From NCBI GenBank assembly GCA_964534315.1, contig CAZHOV010000035.1:1-37939 (forward strand): DNA of 37,939 bases. The letters run 5' to 3'. Positions 18,135 to 25,655 of this stretch are shown in pieces. The notes beneath the pieces are model-generated. The model saw only the letters and a program-made list of their open reading frames with translations. It made no database searches and was not told where the DNA came from. The stretch's first letter is position 1. Each line of letters opens with the position of its first letter. Source of the stretch: CAZHOV01 sp964534315 (GTDB lineage: Bacteria; Bacteroidota; Bacteroidia; Chitinophagales; Saprospiraceae). The translations under genes were made by a program, and so were the position numbers.

Positions 18135-18854
18135 TTAATACACTTCCATAAACACTTCATGGGCATTTAAACCAGGGAAATTATCAATATGGTAGCGGTA
18201 GTAATCGATAAGTTGTAACAGCAACTGATTGCGTTGTTCTCTTGGCCATTTTATTTGTTGTATCTCTTCGATTGAATTCTCTTTTAAAACATGGACCATA
18301 GCGCTCAGGGACTCGCTCAGGCTGTAGGTTCCTGCTTTTTGGGGTATAAAGACACCTTGCTGAAGATCAAAATAGGGTGTTTGTCTAGTTTGTTCTCCGC
18401 CAGGAAAGAAACCCAGGAATGAGCTAAGGTGGAGCATGAAGTAGAGATGAATATTTTGGATGGGGAGGTCCGTTTGGTCCAGGTAAATAAAAAAATCTTC
18501 CAGGAAATCGTACAGTTCTTTATGGGTTTCGGATCCTTTGATTGATTTTTGGGCCAGCTCCACCATAAATAAGCCGATAGCTCCCCGTTTGATCTCAAAA
18601 GGCAACTGCTGATAAACAAAAGCTGATTTGGCTTCTTTCATCCTGTTAAGCGATTTGCCTTCCCGCTCATAGACTACAACATCTAATACAGACATTACCT
18701 GAAGCAGATTCGGCTTTATTGCCGCTTTTTTATTTCGAATCCCTCCAACGATATACGACCGCAACCCTTTTTCTTCCGTAAAAAGATCGCAGATCAGGCT
18801 GTTGTCGCCATATTTGATGGATCGCAGTACGATGCCTTTTGTTTTTAATAACAT
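18135..18854 (-). CDS. recO: DNA repair protein RecO
   Basis: A 239-residue RecO, which with RecR loads RecA onto SSB-covered single-stranded DNA in the RecFOR pathway. The N-terminal OB fold opens with LKTKGIVLRSIKYGDNSLICDLFTEE, a clear RecO pattern. The GGIRNKKAAIKPNLLQVMSVLDVVVY block and the helical C-terminal region with FLGFFPG fit the family. The zinc-binding cysteines found in some RecO proteins are absent, as is common in Bacteroidota. It is convergent with uvrA. A terminator for the upstream lipoprotein gene lies directly before its start, so recO probably has its own promoter or is read by leak-through. Confidence 0.93.
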   Translation of the reverse strand: MLLKTKGIVLRSIKYGDNSLICDLFTEEKGLRSYIVGGIRNKKAAIKPNLLQVMSVLDVVVYEREGKSLNRMKEAKSAFVYQQLPFEIKRGAIGLFMVELAQKSIKGSETHKELYDFLEDFFIYLDQTDLPIQNIHLYFMLHLSSFLGFFPGGEQTRQTPYFDLQQGVFIPQKAGTYSLSESLSAMVHVLKENSIEEIQQIKWPREQRNQLLLQLIDYYRYHIDNFPGLNAHEVFMEVY

Positions 18855-18866
18855 GAATTATTAACT

Positions 18867-18902
18867 AAAAAGGGCACTTCGCATGTTGCGAAGCGCCCTT
18901 TT
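18867..18902 (-). terminator. Intrinsic terminator downstream of the Ig-like lipoprotein gene
   Basis: The stem pairs AAAAGGGC-A-CTTCGC (18867-18882) with GCGAAG-C-GCCCTTTT (18888-18902), with one A/C mismatch and a five-base loop. On the minus strand it is followed by TTTTT and starts about 20 bases after the lipoprotein stop, a classic intrinsic terminator. It lies only 13 bases before the recO start codon. Confidence 0.85.
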
Positions 18903-18922
18903 CTTATAAAAAAATCAAACTA

Positions 18923-20170
18923 TTAGTTTCCGAATGCTTGCTTAACAGAGAATTCGTATCTGTCAGTATTGTCAGCAGGAGTTACAACGACATTTGTACA
19001 TTGAAGTAAGAAATGATCGTCACCTTTTTTAACTACAAATAGATCGCCAACCGCAACCACATCACTTTCTGTTTTAGTAGTTCCGGTATCAAAAGCTGCG
19101 ATGATTGCTTCTTTGTTATCTGCAGACGCATAAGTAAATCCTTCAGATTGAGCCTGGTCAGGAGTTCTTAGAACCGCTCCGTTTACAGGCATAATCTTTT
19201 GAATCCAGTTAGTAGCGGCAGGTAGAGCCACGTCAATACCCTGGTCAACAAGATCAGCTCTTGCATAGTCAGGATTCATTGGATTACCGGTAACTGTTTC
19301 TGGTTGATCGGCTGAGTTACGAAGGTCTAGCCCTCCAAGAACACCTACTGGCCCATCTGCATTGTTGATAACGACTACAGTAAACTCACCATCAATAGCT
19401 GTAGTAGCGTTTAAGGTAACATCAACGCTGGCCGTTTCGCCGGTAGCATCTTCTACAGTAATTCTAAAATCCTGACTTCCGTCAGCAGGAGCTTTAATGT
19501 AAATTGTTCCGTCAAAACCATTTTCAAATTCTGCGGGGAAAGCAAGTGGATTTGAAGAAAATTCAGCAGCCTGATCAGCATCGTTGAATCGTAGATCTTC
19601 TACTGCTACATCACTTCCGCCAGAAGTTACACCGATTGTGGTTAATATCGGACCTGCACTGGTTACATTTAAAGCAACAGCAGTAAAGCTTTCAGGAGAG
19701 GTCTGGATTTCAGTGTCTCCATTAACAGCAACATTTAAGGCACCTGTCTTGGCAGTCAAGGTGATAGAAACAGAAGCTGTTTCATCATTGGCGTCTGTTA
19801 CCGTAAAGGTATATTCAGCAGCACCCGCATCGTGGGCGATTATACCAACTTCCCATGTAAAAGATTCAACTTCCGAATCAAATAATAGTGGAGCAGCAGA
19901 AGATGCAGGGTCTCCGTTAATGGTCAAGTCAGTAGGGTCAAGTCGTGTACCATCTCTCAAAAACTCGACAGATGATAGATCGTTATCCCCTTTATCTGCA
20001 TTAATTTTTACCATGAATGCCTGTCCACCGTCTACAAAATCTCCGTCACTAACAAATCCTGCTTCGGTTACAACTTGGATAAATGGTGGTTGATCGTCGT
20101 CACTACATGAAGCAATAAAAACAGCAATTGCAGCAACTAAAAATAACTTTGAAAAAATGGTTTTTCTCAT
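18923..20170 (-). CDS. Exported, probably surface-displayed lipoprotein with Ig-like repeats
   Basis: A 415-residue protein with a lipoprotein signal peptide (IASC, lipidated Cys22). The residues right after the cysteine are SDDDQ, an acidic patch resembling the lipoprotein export signal that sends Bacteroidota lipoproteins to the cell surface. Two or three beta-rich, Ig-like sections follow, each with a pattern like TFTVTDANDETASVSITLTA (about 125-145) and FRITVEDATGETASVDVTLNA (about 233-253). A distinct C-terminal part has NWIQKIMPVNGAVLRTPDQAQSEGF. I do not recognise a specific function; cell-surface structural or adhesion roles are possible. It is a single gene ending in a strong terminator. 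Confidence 0.8.
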   Translation of the reverse strand: MRKTIFSKLFLVAAIAVFIASCSDDDQPPFIQVVTEAGFVSDGDFVDGGQAFMVKINADKGDNDLSSVEFLRDGTRLDPTDLTINGDPASSAAPLLFDSEVESFTWEVGIIAHDAGAAEYTFTVTDANDETASVSITLTAKTGALNVAVNGDTEIQTSPESFTAVALNVTSAGPILTTIGVTSGGSDVAVEDLRFNDADQAAEFSSNPLAFPAEFENGFDGTIYIKAPADGSQDFRITVEDATGETASVDVTLNATTAIDGEFTVVVINNADGPVGVLGGLDLRNSADQPETVTGNPMNPDYARADLVDQGIDVALPAATNWIQKIMPVNGAVLRTPDQAQSEGFTYASADNKEAIIAAFDTGTTKTESDVVAVGDLFVVKKGDDHFLLQCTNVVVTPADNTDRYEFSVKQAFGN

Positions 20171-20282
20171 GAAAAAAGTATTTAATGATTAAATTAGGTT
20201 ATTATACAAATAAATAATATACGAAATAACGATTGAAAACCCAAAACGCTGCCTCCTATCCAGAAAGTCTCTACCTGTTAAT

Positions 20283-21692
20283 CTATTTTTGAAAATAAAT
20301 AATATCACATTGATCCATATCGCTGTTTAAGACGACTTGCTGTTCTTTGCCCTCGGTTTTAATCCTGACAGCCATCGTATTAGGTGGTTTACTCCCCAGG
20401 TTATTGGCATAAAGCAATAGATAGTTTTTTTCAACTCCTTGATCCAAATCCAACTCAATTTCATGTGGCCGTTCTTTTAATATGAAGTTCCTGAGTATCC
20501 AACGGCCGTTGTAATTCAGGGAAATGATATCACCGTCAATTTTTTTGTGGTCATACACCTGAATCGTAAAAGTATTAGCGGGTACCTTTAGGGTAGTCCC
20601 CGTTTTGATTTCTCTGACGGTCAATTCTTCGGGCTTAGCGTTGGGCAAGTCAGAGATTAACTCTGTACTTCCTGAAGGTGAATAAATAATGAATCCCCAT
20701 CCGCCATCTTTATAAACCCTTGCCAACCCTTCTCTAAAATCATAGGCTTTTTCGAATTCAGGTTCTATAGCCATATTGCCCTCTGTATCAATATATCCCC
20801 ATACTCCGTTTACTTTTACTCGCGCCAGGTTTTCTGAGAAGTCTCCGGCAGCTTCGTAGGTTGCAGGGATCAGTTCATTGCCTTTTCTATCCAAATACCC
20901 CCATCTTCCGTTTTTCTTGAAACGGGCCAGACCGTCGTGATAATTGTACAGTAATTCATAGATGGGATTGATGAAAAATTTTCCGGTACGGTCAATGAGC
21001 CCGAATTTGTCATTAAACTCCACCACCGCAAAACCATCCTTAAAACTACTGGCATAATCAAATTTGGCCAGAATAGTCATTTTTCCCGTTAGATCAATAT
21101 ACCCCCACTTATTCTCCACCTTTACACAACATAAGTTTTCATAAAATCCCAATGCATTGTCGTAAGCCGGAGGTATTTCAAACTTTCCGGAACGATCCAT
21201 CAAACCATATTTTCCTTTGAATTTCACCGGTGCCAACCCTTCTGAAAAAGAGGAAGCATCTTCATAATCTACAGGGATTACGATACGCCCCACCTGATTG
21301 ACAAACCCCCACAATCCATTCATTTTCACACATGCCAGTCCATTTCTGAAGGGGCTGGTCACTTCAAACTGGGGCTCAATGACCAGTTGGCCTTCCTCAT
21401 TGACGTACCCGCTTATAGAACTCATTGTTTCAAAATTGATGTAACCCGCCGAAGCTAACCCCTCTGAATACGCATCAATTATATTATACTGAGGAGGAAC
21501 CGTAACCTTTCCGGTCTTATCAATAAATCCCTTCTTTATCCCTGAAATGACAATGGCATGCCCGTCGTAGAAATCGTAAACCTTATCAAAATCAGTCTTA
21601 AATGCCCATTGGTAGTTTTGTGCAGATGAGACGTTGATACCAATACTTAGTAACAACAAGCAAACTATGATATTCCTCATATATTTCGTCAT
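20283..21692 (-). CDS. Secreted WG-repeat protein
   Basis: A 469-residue protein with a signal peptide (ending INVSSAQ, about residue 25). From about residue 30 to 325 there are roughly seven repeats of about 45 residues with the WG pattern: GLA.VK..G.WGFI/Y.D..G...I.P.YE. A different C-terminal beta domain (about 355-469) shows KIDGDIISLNYNGRWIL and LLLYANNLGSKPPNTMAV, a module I have seen attached to various secreted Bacteroidota proteins. WG repeats form solenoid or propeller-like surfaces for binding; the ligand is unknown. The start could also be Met5 (21680). A terminator of the upstream gene precedes it, so it is likely transcribed alone. Confidence 0.85.
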   Translation of the reverse strand: MTKYMRNIIVCLLLLSIGINVSSAQNYQWAFKTDFDKVYDFYDGHAIVISGIKKGFIDKTGKVTVPPQYNIIDAYSEGLASAGYINFETMSSISGYVNEEGQLVIEPQFEVTSPFRNGLACVKMNGLWGFVNQVGRIVIPVDYEDASSFSEGLAPVKFKGKYGLMDRSGKFEIPPAYDNALGFYENLCCVKVENKWGYIDLTGKMTILAKFDYASSFKDGFAVVEFNDKFGLIDRTGKFFINPIYELLYNYHDGLARFKKNGRWGYLDRKGNELIPATYEAAGDFSENLARVKVNGVWGYIDTEGNMAIEPEFEKAYDFREGLARVYKDGGWGFIIYSPSGSTELISDLPNAKPEELTVREIKTGTTLKVPANTFTIQVYDHKKIDGDIISLNYNGRWILRNFILKERPHEIELDLDQGVEKNYLLLYANNLGSKPPNTMAVRIKTEGKEQQVVLNSDMDQCDIIYFQK

Positions 21693-21743
21693 TTACGTTA
21701 GTACAATTTGCTGCAAAGGTAGAAACACTTTTAAGAAGTTGCC

Positions 21744-21786
21744 ATAAAAAAAGCCATCCAGAAGGAAATATTCCTTTTTGGATGGC
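21744..21786 (-). terminator. Intrinsic terminator after the T9SS-sorted gene
   Basis: GCCATCC plus AAGGAA (from 21753) pairs with TTCCTTTTT plus GGATGGC (to 21786), with a short loop and a one-base bulge. On the minus strand a T run of seven follows (21746-21752). It lies about 90 bp after the stop of the gene ending at 21874 and before the WG gene, so it closes the blaI-blaR cluster transcript. A second, weaker 8-bp stem (21821-21828 with 21847-21854) lies between it and the stop. Confidence 0.8.
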
Positions 21787-21873
21787 GCAATTCTCACCTG
21801 CTATGGACACATTCTTTGTCAGAGCTGTACTGAACAGGTTTTGCTGACAGCTCTACGCTATTTCTTTTTTATC

Positions 21874-22644
21874 TTATAATCCCTGATTGATAATTTTTTC
21901 AATATAGACTTCTTTTCCCTGGCTTATAGTCAGGAAGATCATTCCTGTTGCAGCCTGGGTTACATCAATTCGATTTTCATAAGTTCCGTCGAATCGATCC
22001 AACTTCTCCCGGTAAATCTCCCGACCATTCATATCGACGACCCGTATTAAGGTAGGAGCGTTGTCAGCATCAAAACGTAGATTAATGTAGCCCTTGGTAG
22101 GGTTCGGAAAGGCAGTGCAATTCCTTAACTCCAAATTGTTATCCGGTAATTTTACCTGAGTTTGAACCGTATCTCCGCTATCATCATCTACAGGGTCGTC
22201 TTCGTAATAAAATACATCTGGCCCCAAATCTTCCACTTCAATAAATTCATTCTCATCTACCACGACCAATTTGATCTGTTTATTCGCATCATCTATCAAT
22301 TTTTCTAATGCTCCAGGTTCGCTAGGCTTATCTGTGGAATAAATAGTTATTTGATCAGACCTCATTGTTGCATCCTCTAGGTATAAGGCAACGTTTCCTC
22401 TTAGGGTAATTTTGTTATCCCTGTCAATGGCTAACTGGTCACTTTTAAACTTAATTTTATCCTTACTACCGATTCTAATGATTTGCGTTTTTTGATAATC
22501 ATCGCCTGCCTGCTTTTTCAGAAGCACAATGACTTTCTGGTCATCATCATTTAACGTTTTCTGAATTTGGTCTTGAGCATTTACGTAGATTACTCCAACG
22601 AGTAACAAAAATAAATGAAAAAATTTCGCTTTTAGGACACCCAT
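21874..22644 (-). CDS. T9SS-sorted protein with LptA/OstA-like N-terminal segment
   Basis: A 256-residue secreted protein. Signal peptide 1-23 (ends YVNAQ). Residues about 55-105 read DKIKFKSDQLAIDRDNKITL, RGNV, then ATMRSDQITIYS; this resembles one repeat of the LptA/OstA fold (a GNV turn and SD.I.IY), but the match is short. An acidic, low-complexity linker follows (about 125-165). Residues 175-256 form a type A T9SS sorting domain: FPNPTKGYINLRF, VVDMNGREIYRE, ATGMIFLTISQGKEVYIEKII. It lies 141 bp downstream of the blaR1-like gene on the same strand, with no terminator seen between, so it is probably read with that cluster. Function unknown. Confidence 0.8.
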   Translation of the reverse strand: MGVLKAKFFHLFLLLVGVIYVNAQDQIQKTLNDDDQKVIVLLKKQAGDDYQKTQIIRIGSKDKIKFKSDQLAIDRDNKITLRGNVALYLEDATMRSDQITIYSTDKPSEPGALEKLIDDANKQIKLVVVDENEFIEVEDLGPDVFYYEDDPVDDDSGDTVQTQVKLPDNNLELRNCTAFPNPTKGYINLRFDADNAPTLIRVVDMNGREIYREKLDRFDGTYENRIDVTQAATGMIFLTISQGKEVYIEKIINQGL

Positions 22645-22785
22645 GGTTTTTAGTATTTTGGTTAAAAATGTAGTAATGGAATACTGGTATTCAAGGCCAT
22701 AACGCTATAGGTTAGGCTGAATTACCTCGTGTTTGTGTCCAGCTAAGGTGAATTAACTTTAAAAAATCGTGAAGTAGGTGAAGGG

Positions 22786-25053
22786 TCAGTTTTTCCAGTC
22801 GCAGTCAATAGTTATATTGCTATTGCTGTTTCTTGAGTTTTTATTCTCTTCCACTTCGATCGTTATCCGGCCTTTTTTATTTAATTGATTTCCAGATAAG
22901 GATTCGTAAAGTGCTTTATATTTATTCCAAAGCTGATCAGATTGCTTTTTACCGTTGACTCTCAGCTTTTTATCGTCTAGTTCGAACTTGTAGTTTTTAT
23001 TATCCTGAATCAGACCATCTCTGAGCATGGTGCTCTCGAGCACCCGTTGAAGATTTTTTGACTTTTGTTGGAAACCCCGTTGTTGGGCTCTTTCTTGATG
23101 CCGGTACGCTCTGGCAATAGCTCGCTCTTTTTGCTCCATACTTTTTTCAATTGCACGCGTTTCATTTTCTAGCGCTTTTACCTGCGCCAACATTTCGATG
23201 GCTCTCTCCCGGGCTGCTTCAGCTTGTTCGGCAGATTGTTCCTGATACATTTCAGCGATTCTGTTTTTTTGCTCTATCAGGGCTTTCTGCTTTTCCTTGA
23301 TCTCTGCTAATCGCTCATAAAGTGCCTCTTCTTTTGCTTTATGGAAATGATTATAATTATAACTGTAGCTTCCATTTTTATAAGAGTAGGAATATCCCTT
23401 TTTCTTGTCACTTTTAATCACTGTTCCTCCACCAATAATGACATTACCCTCTTTTAAAAAGATCCTCCCATTAGGATCATCACCTTCCATTTCAATGATT
23501 TCTTCCTCTCCACTTTCGGGGTTTTTGATGATAACAACGGTCTTTCCTTCTTCATTCTTGCTGGTAGTGACCGTGGTTCCGCTACCGCCTTCTACCACAA
23601 CAGATGGAGCCTTAATAACAATTTCACTTTCCTCGTCAATATCAAAAAAAGTTGGAGGAGCAGGAGGCGGCGGTGGTACATCGAGATCAGTTGGAATAGT
23701 TGGCGGAGATGGTATAACGAAACTACCGTCTTCCCCATTAGTGATGGTCTCATAGTTTTTGTATTCTTCTGGCGGAACAGGTTCACCATTGATTAGTAAT
23801 TCAGTTATTTCCCCATCTTCAACGGTTACATCATATTGAATGTCTTCTTTTCCTTTTTGTCTCTGAATTACCCGTTGTCTTTTGCCCCTTGCAGATTTTT
23901 CTTTCGGAATTAGCGTATCCGAAGTGATCGATAGGGTTTGTAGTTTGGGGTATTCAATCTCCAACTCATTTTCTATCGGCCTTAAGAGCGTTTTATAAGC
24001 AAGATTGGATTCTTTTGCGTGGGACTTTACATTTAAAGAAAGGATTAAAACGCCCAGCAAAAAAACGACAGTAGCCATTATTTTTTCCATAAGATGGGAT
24101 TTATTATTAGGTTGATTTAAAATGTGTTTGATTCTGAACAATAATTGCTTTTTTTTCCCCGAAAAAGACATACTCAACACGGGGGCAGTCTGGTGTAATT
24201 CCTGCAATTGCATCAGGGCTTTCGCATAATCAAGCGAGCTACCGCAGAGTTTAACAGCCAGTTCATCGCAGCATACCTCCCTTTCCTTTCGGATATTTGC
24301 TGAAATCCACCATATGGCAGGGTGGTAATAGAATAGCACTTCGATAATAGTCTGTAGGATATTGAGAAAATAGTCATTCCTGAAAATATGAGCCAATTCG
24401 TGCGCAAGTATGGCCTCCACCTCTTTTGTACTTAAATTATTCACCGTTCCTACCGGCAAAAGAATCATTGGTTTCAGAAAGCCGATCATCATCGGGGCTT
24501 TCACCAAGTTAGACTCAACAAGTTGCATAGATCTTTTCAACGGAATTCGACCAGCTAATTTGCGCAATTTATTTTGCCATTCTTCGGATAAGGACGTGAT
24601 ACCCGTATTTCTTAATCGCTGTATGTAAGCATAGGCGATACCCAAACGCAGCGCGAAAAACAGTACTCCTAATGCCCAGATCCCGACGATAATTTGTAAA
24701 TTTTCGTTGAAATAAATGATCATTTGATCGAACCATTGCTGAAAAACAGATACAGAACTATGCGTCTCCGCAGCAGTAGTTATGGTCAGCATTAAAGTCT
24801 CCCCCGCATTCCCGCTAAGCCCATTGATGGAAGAACCGAGCAAAGCCAGAAAGGTCGCAAAGGAGATGAAGAAGAATGAAAGTAACGCGCCATAAGAGAT
24901 CGCATATCTCCAACGTGCCGACTTCTTCTGACCATACATGAGAAAAAGTCCGCAAATAACCGCAATGGAAAGCCCCTGCCAAAGCGAGTGGATAAACGTC
25001 CAGCCAAGGGCATGAATCAGATTTTCCGAAAAAATTTGTGAAATAAACTGCAT
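22786..25053 (-). CDS. BlaR1-like M56 family membrane metallopeptidase with atypical C-terminal domain
   Basis: A 755-residue membrane protease-sensor. The N-terminal M56 part has membrane helices at about 15-38, 50-72 and 118-143, and the zinc motif HELAH at 218-222. EREVCCDELA (257-266) supplies the third ligand region, and a last helix is near 328-345. BlaR1/MecR1 proteases of this type cut or trigger cutting of a BlaI repressor. Instead of a penicillin-binding sensor domain there is a proline-rich spacer (about 445-465), a beta-like segment with EGNVIIGGGTVIKSDKK, a long charged coiled coil rich in Glu/Lys/Gln (about 560-660), and a terminal domain with LRVNGKKQSDQLWNKYKALYE. The blaI-like gene is 24 bp upstream in the same operon. 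A beta-lactam signal is therefore not implied. Confidence 0.9.
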   Translation of the reverse strand: MQFISQIFSENLIHALGWTFIHSLWQGLSIAVICGLFLMYGQKKSARWRYAISYGALLSFFFISFATFLALLGSSINGLSGNAGETLMLTITTAAETHSSVSVFQQWFDQMIIYFNENLQIIVGIWALGVLFFALRLGIAYAYIQRLRNTGITSLSEEWQNKLRKLAGRIPLKRSMQLVESNLVKAPMMIGFLKPMILLPVGTVNNLSTKEVEAILAHELAHIFRNDYFLNILQTIIEVLFYYHPAIWWISANIRKEREVCCDELAVKLCGSSLDYAKALMQLQELHQTAPVLSMSFSGKKKQLLFRIKHILNQPNNKSHLMEKIMATVVFLLGVLILSLNVKSHAKESNLAYKTLLRPIENELEIEYPKLQTLSITSDTLIPKEKSARGKRQRVIQRQKGKEDIQYDVTVEDGEITELLINGEPVPPEEYKNYETITNGEDGSFVIPSPPTIPTDLDVPPPPPAPPTFFDIDEESEIVIKAPSVVVEGGSGTTVTTSKNEEGKTVVIIKNPESGEEEIIEMEGDDPNGRIFLKEGNVIIGGGTVIKSDKKKGYSYSYKNGSYSYNYNHFHKAKEEALYERLAEIKEKQKALIEQKNRIAEMYQEQSAEQAEAARERAIEMLAQVKALENETRAIEKSMEQKERAIARAYRHQERAQQRGFQQKSKNLQRVLESTMLRDGLIQDNKNYKFELDDKKLRVNGKKQSDQLWNKYKALYESLSGNQLNKKGRITIEVEENKNSRNSNSNITIDCDWKN

Positions 25054-25077
25054 AGCTAAGAATTTTGAGGAAAGAGG

Positions 25078-25476
25078 TTATTTATCCTTCTCTTCGTCTT
25101 CCATTTTTTGAATTAATGCTTTGATTTCTTCTAGTTCTTTTGCCGAAGCATTGTGGTTACCAAGCGCTTGCATGACTAACTTCATCGCCGACCCTCTAAA
25201 AGTAGAGTCTACAAACTTTTTCAAAAGTTGCTTCTGCGCATCCGCTTCACTGACAGCAGCTTCATAAATATGAGTTCTGCTCTCCGTATTTCGGGTGGCC
25301 AACCCCTTTTTGTCTGCCATTATTTGCATCAACTTAAGCGTAGTTGTATACCCAACCTCCCGCTTCTCATTCAATTTTTCATTTACAAACCGAACAGTCG
25401 ACGGGCCATTCTCCCACAACACCTGAAGTATCTCAAGCTCAGCATCTGTAGGTTTACTTGTTTTTTTCTTACTCAT
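25078..25476 (-). CDS. BlaI/MecI/CopY-family transcriptional repressor
   Basis: A 132-residue winged-helix repressor. It opens with PTDAELEILQVLWENGPSTVRFVNEKL and continues GYTTTLKLMQIMADKKGLATR, the standard BlaI DNA-binding domain, followed by a short dimerisation tail (FVDSTFRGSAMKLVMQAL). In the BlaI/BlaR system the membrane protease inactivates the dimer and frees the operators. The protease gene follows after 24 bp. Three matching 16-bp palindromes lie upstream at 25551-25622, so the gene very likely represses itself and the whole cluster. Confidence 0.95.
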   Translation of the reverse strand: MSKKKTSKPTDAELEILQVLWENGPSTVRFVNEKLNEKREVGYTTTLKLMQIMADKKGLATRNTESRTHIYEAAVSEADAQKQLLKKFVDSTFRGSAMKLVMQALGNHNASAKELEEIKALIQKMEDEEKDK

Positions 25477-25550
25477 ACCTGAATTCTTTTTTGAAAGACC
25501 TCAATAGTAAAGCCAATAATTAACCAAAAATTCTTTTGTTTGACTATTAC

Positions 25551-25566
25551 TACGAATTGTTTCGTA
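25551..25566. promoter_or_regulatory. Probable BlaI operator 1
   Basis: The sequence fits the perfect dyad TACGAA-N4-TTCGTA (spacer TTGT). It lies just downstream of the predicted -10 box of blaI, over the likely transcript start, where a bound repressor would block initiation. Confidence 0.85.
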
Positions 25567-25571
25567 CTACA

Positions 25572-25600
25572 ATTATATACGAAAGTCTTCGTAAATACAA
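25572..25600 (-). promoter_or_regulatory. Predicted promoter of the blaI-blaR1 cluster
   Basis: Read on the minus strand: TTGTAT (25600-25595), a 17-base spacer, then TATAAT (25577-25572). The -10 region also reads TATAATTG, one base from the Bacteroidota TAnnTTTG box. The spacer holds operator 2 in full. About 95 bases separate it from the blaI start codon. Confidence 0.65.
25578..25593. promoter_or_regulatory. Probable BlaI operator 2
   Basis: Perfect TACGAA-N4-TTCGTA dyad (spacer AGTC) filling the space between the predicted -35 and -10 boxes. It starts 27 bp from the start of operator 1. Confidence 0.88.
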
Positions 25601-25606
25601 CTTATC

Positions 25607-25622
25607 TACGAACAATTTCGTA
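25607..25622. promoter_or_regulatory. Probable BlaI operator 3
   Basis: Perfect TACGAA-N4-TTCGTA dyad (spacer CAAT), directly upstream of the predicted -35 box and 29 bp from the start of operator 2. It lies 34 bp beyond the stop of the upstream propeller gene. Confidence 0.85.
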
Positions 25623-25655
25623 TTTTTAAATAAATTTTAACGTTTGTTACGATAA

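Noticed and set aside
20210..20235. TACGAA near 20218 as another BlaI operator
   Set aside because: Only one half-site is present; the TTCGTA partner four bases on is missing. The same applies to the lone TTCGTA near 30886.
24790..25053. Beta-lactam resistance locus based on blaI-blaR1 similarity
   Set aside because: No beta-lactamase gene is nearby and the BlaR1-like protein lacks a penicillin-binding sensor domain.
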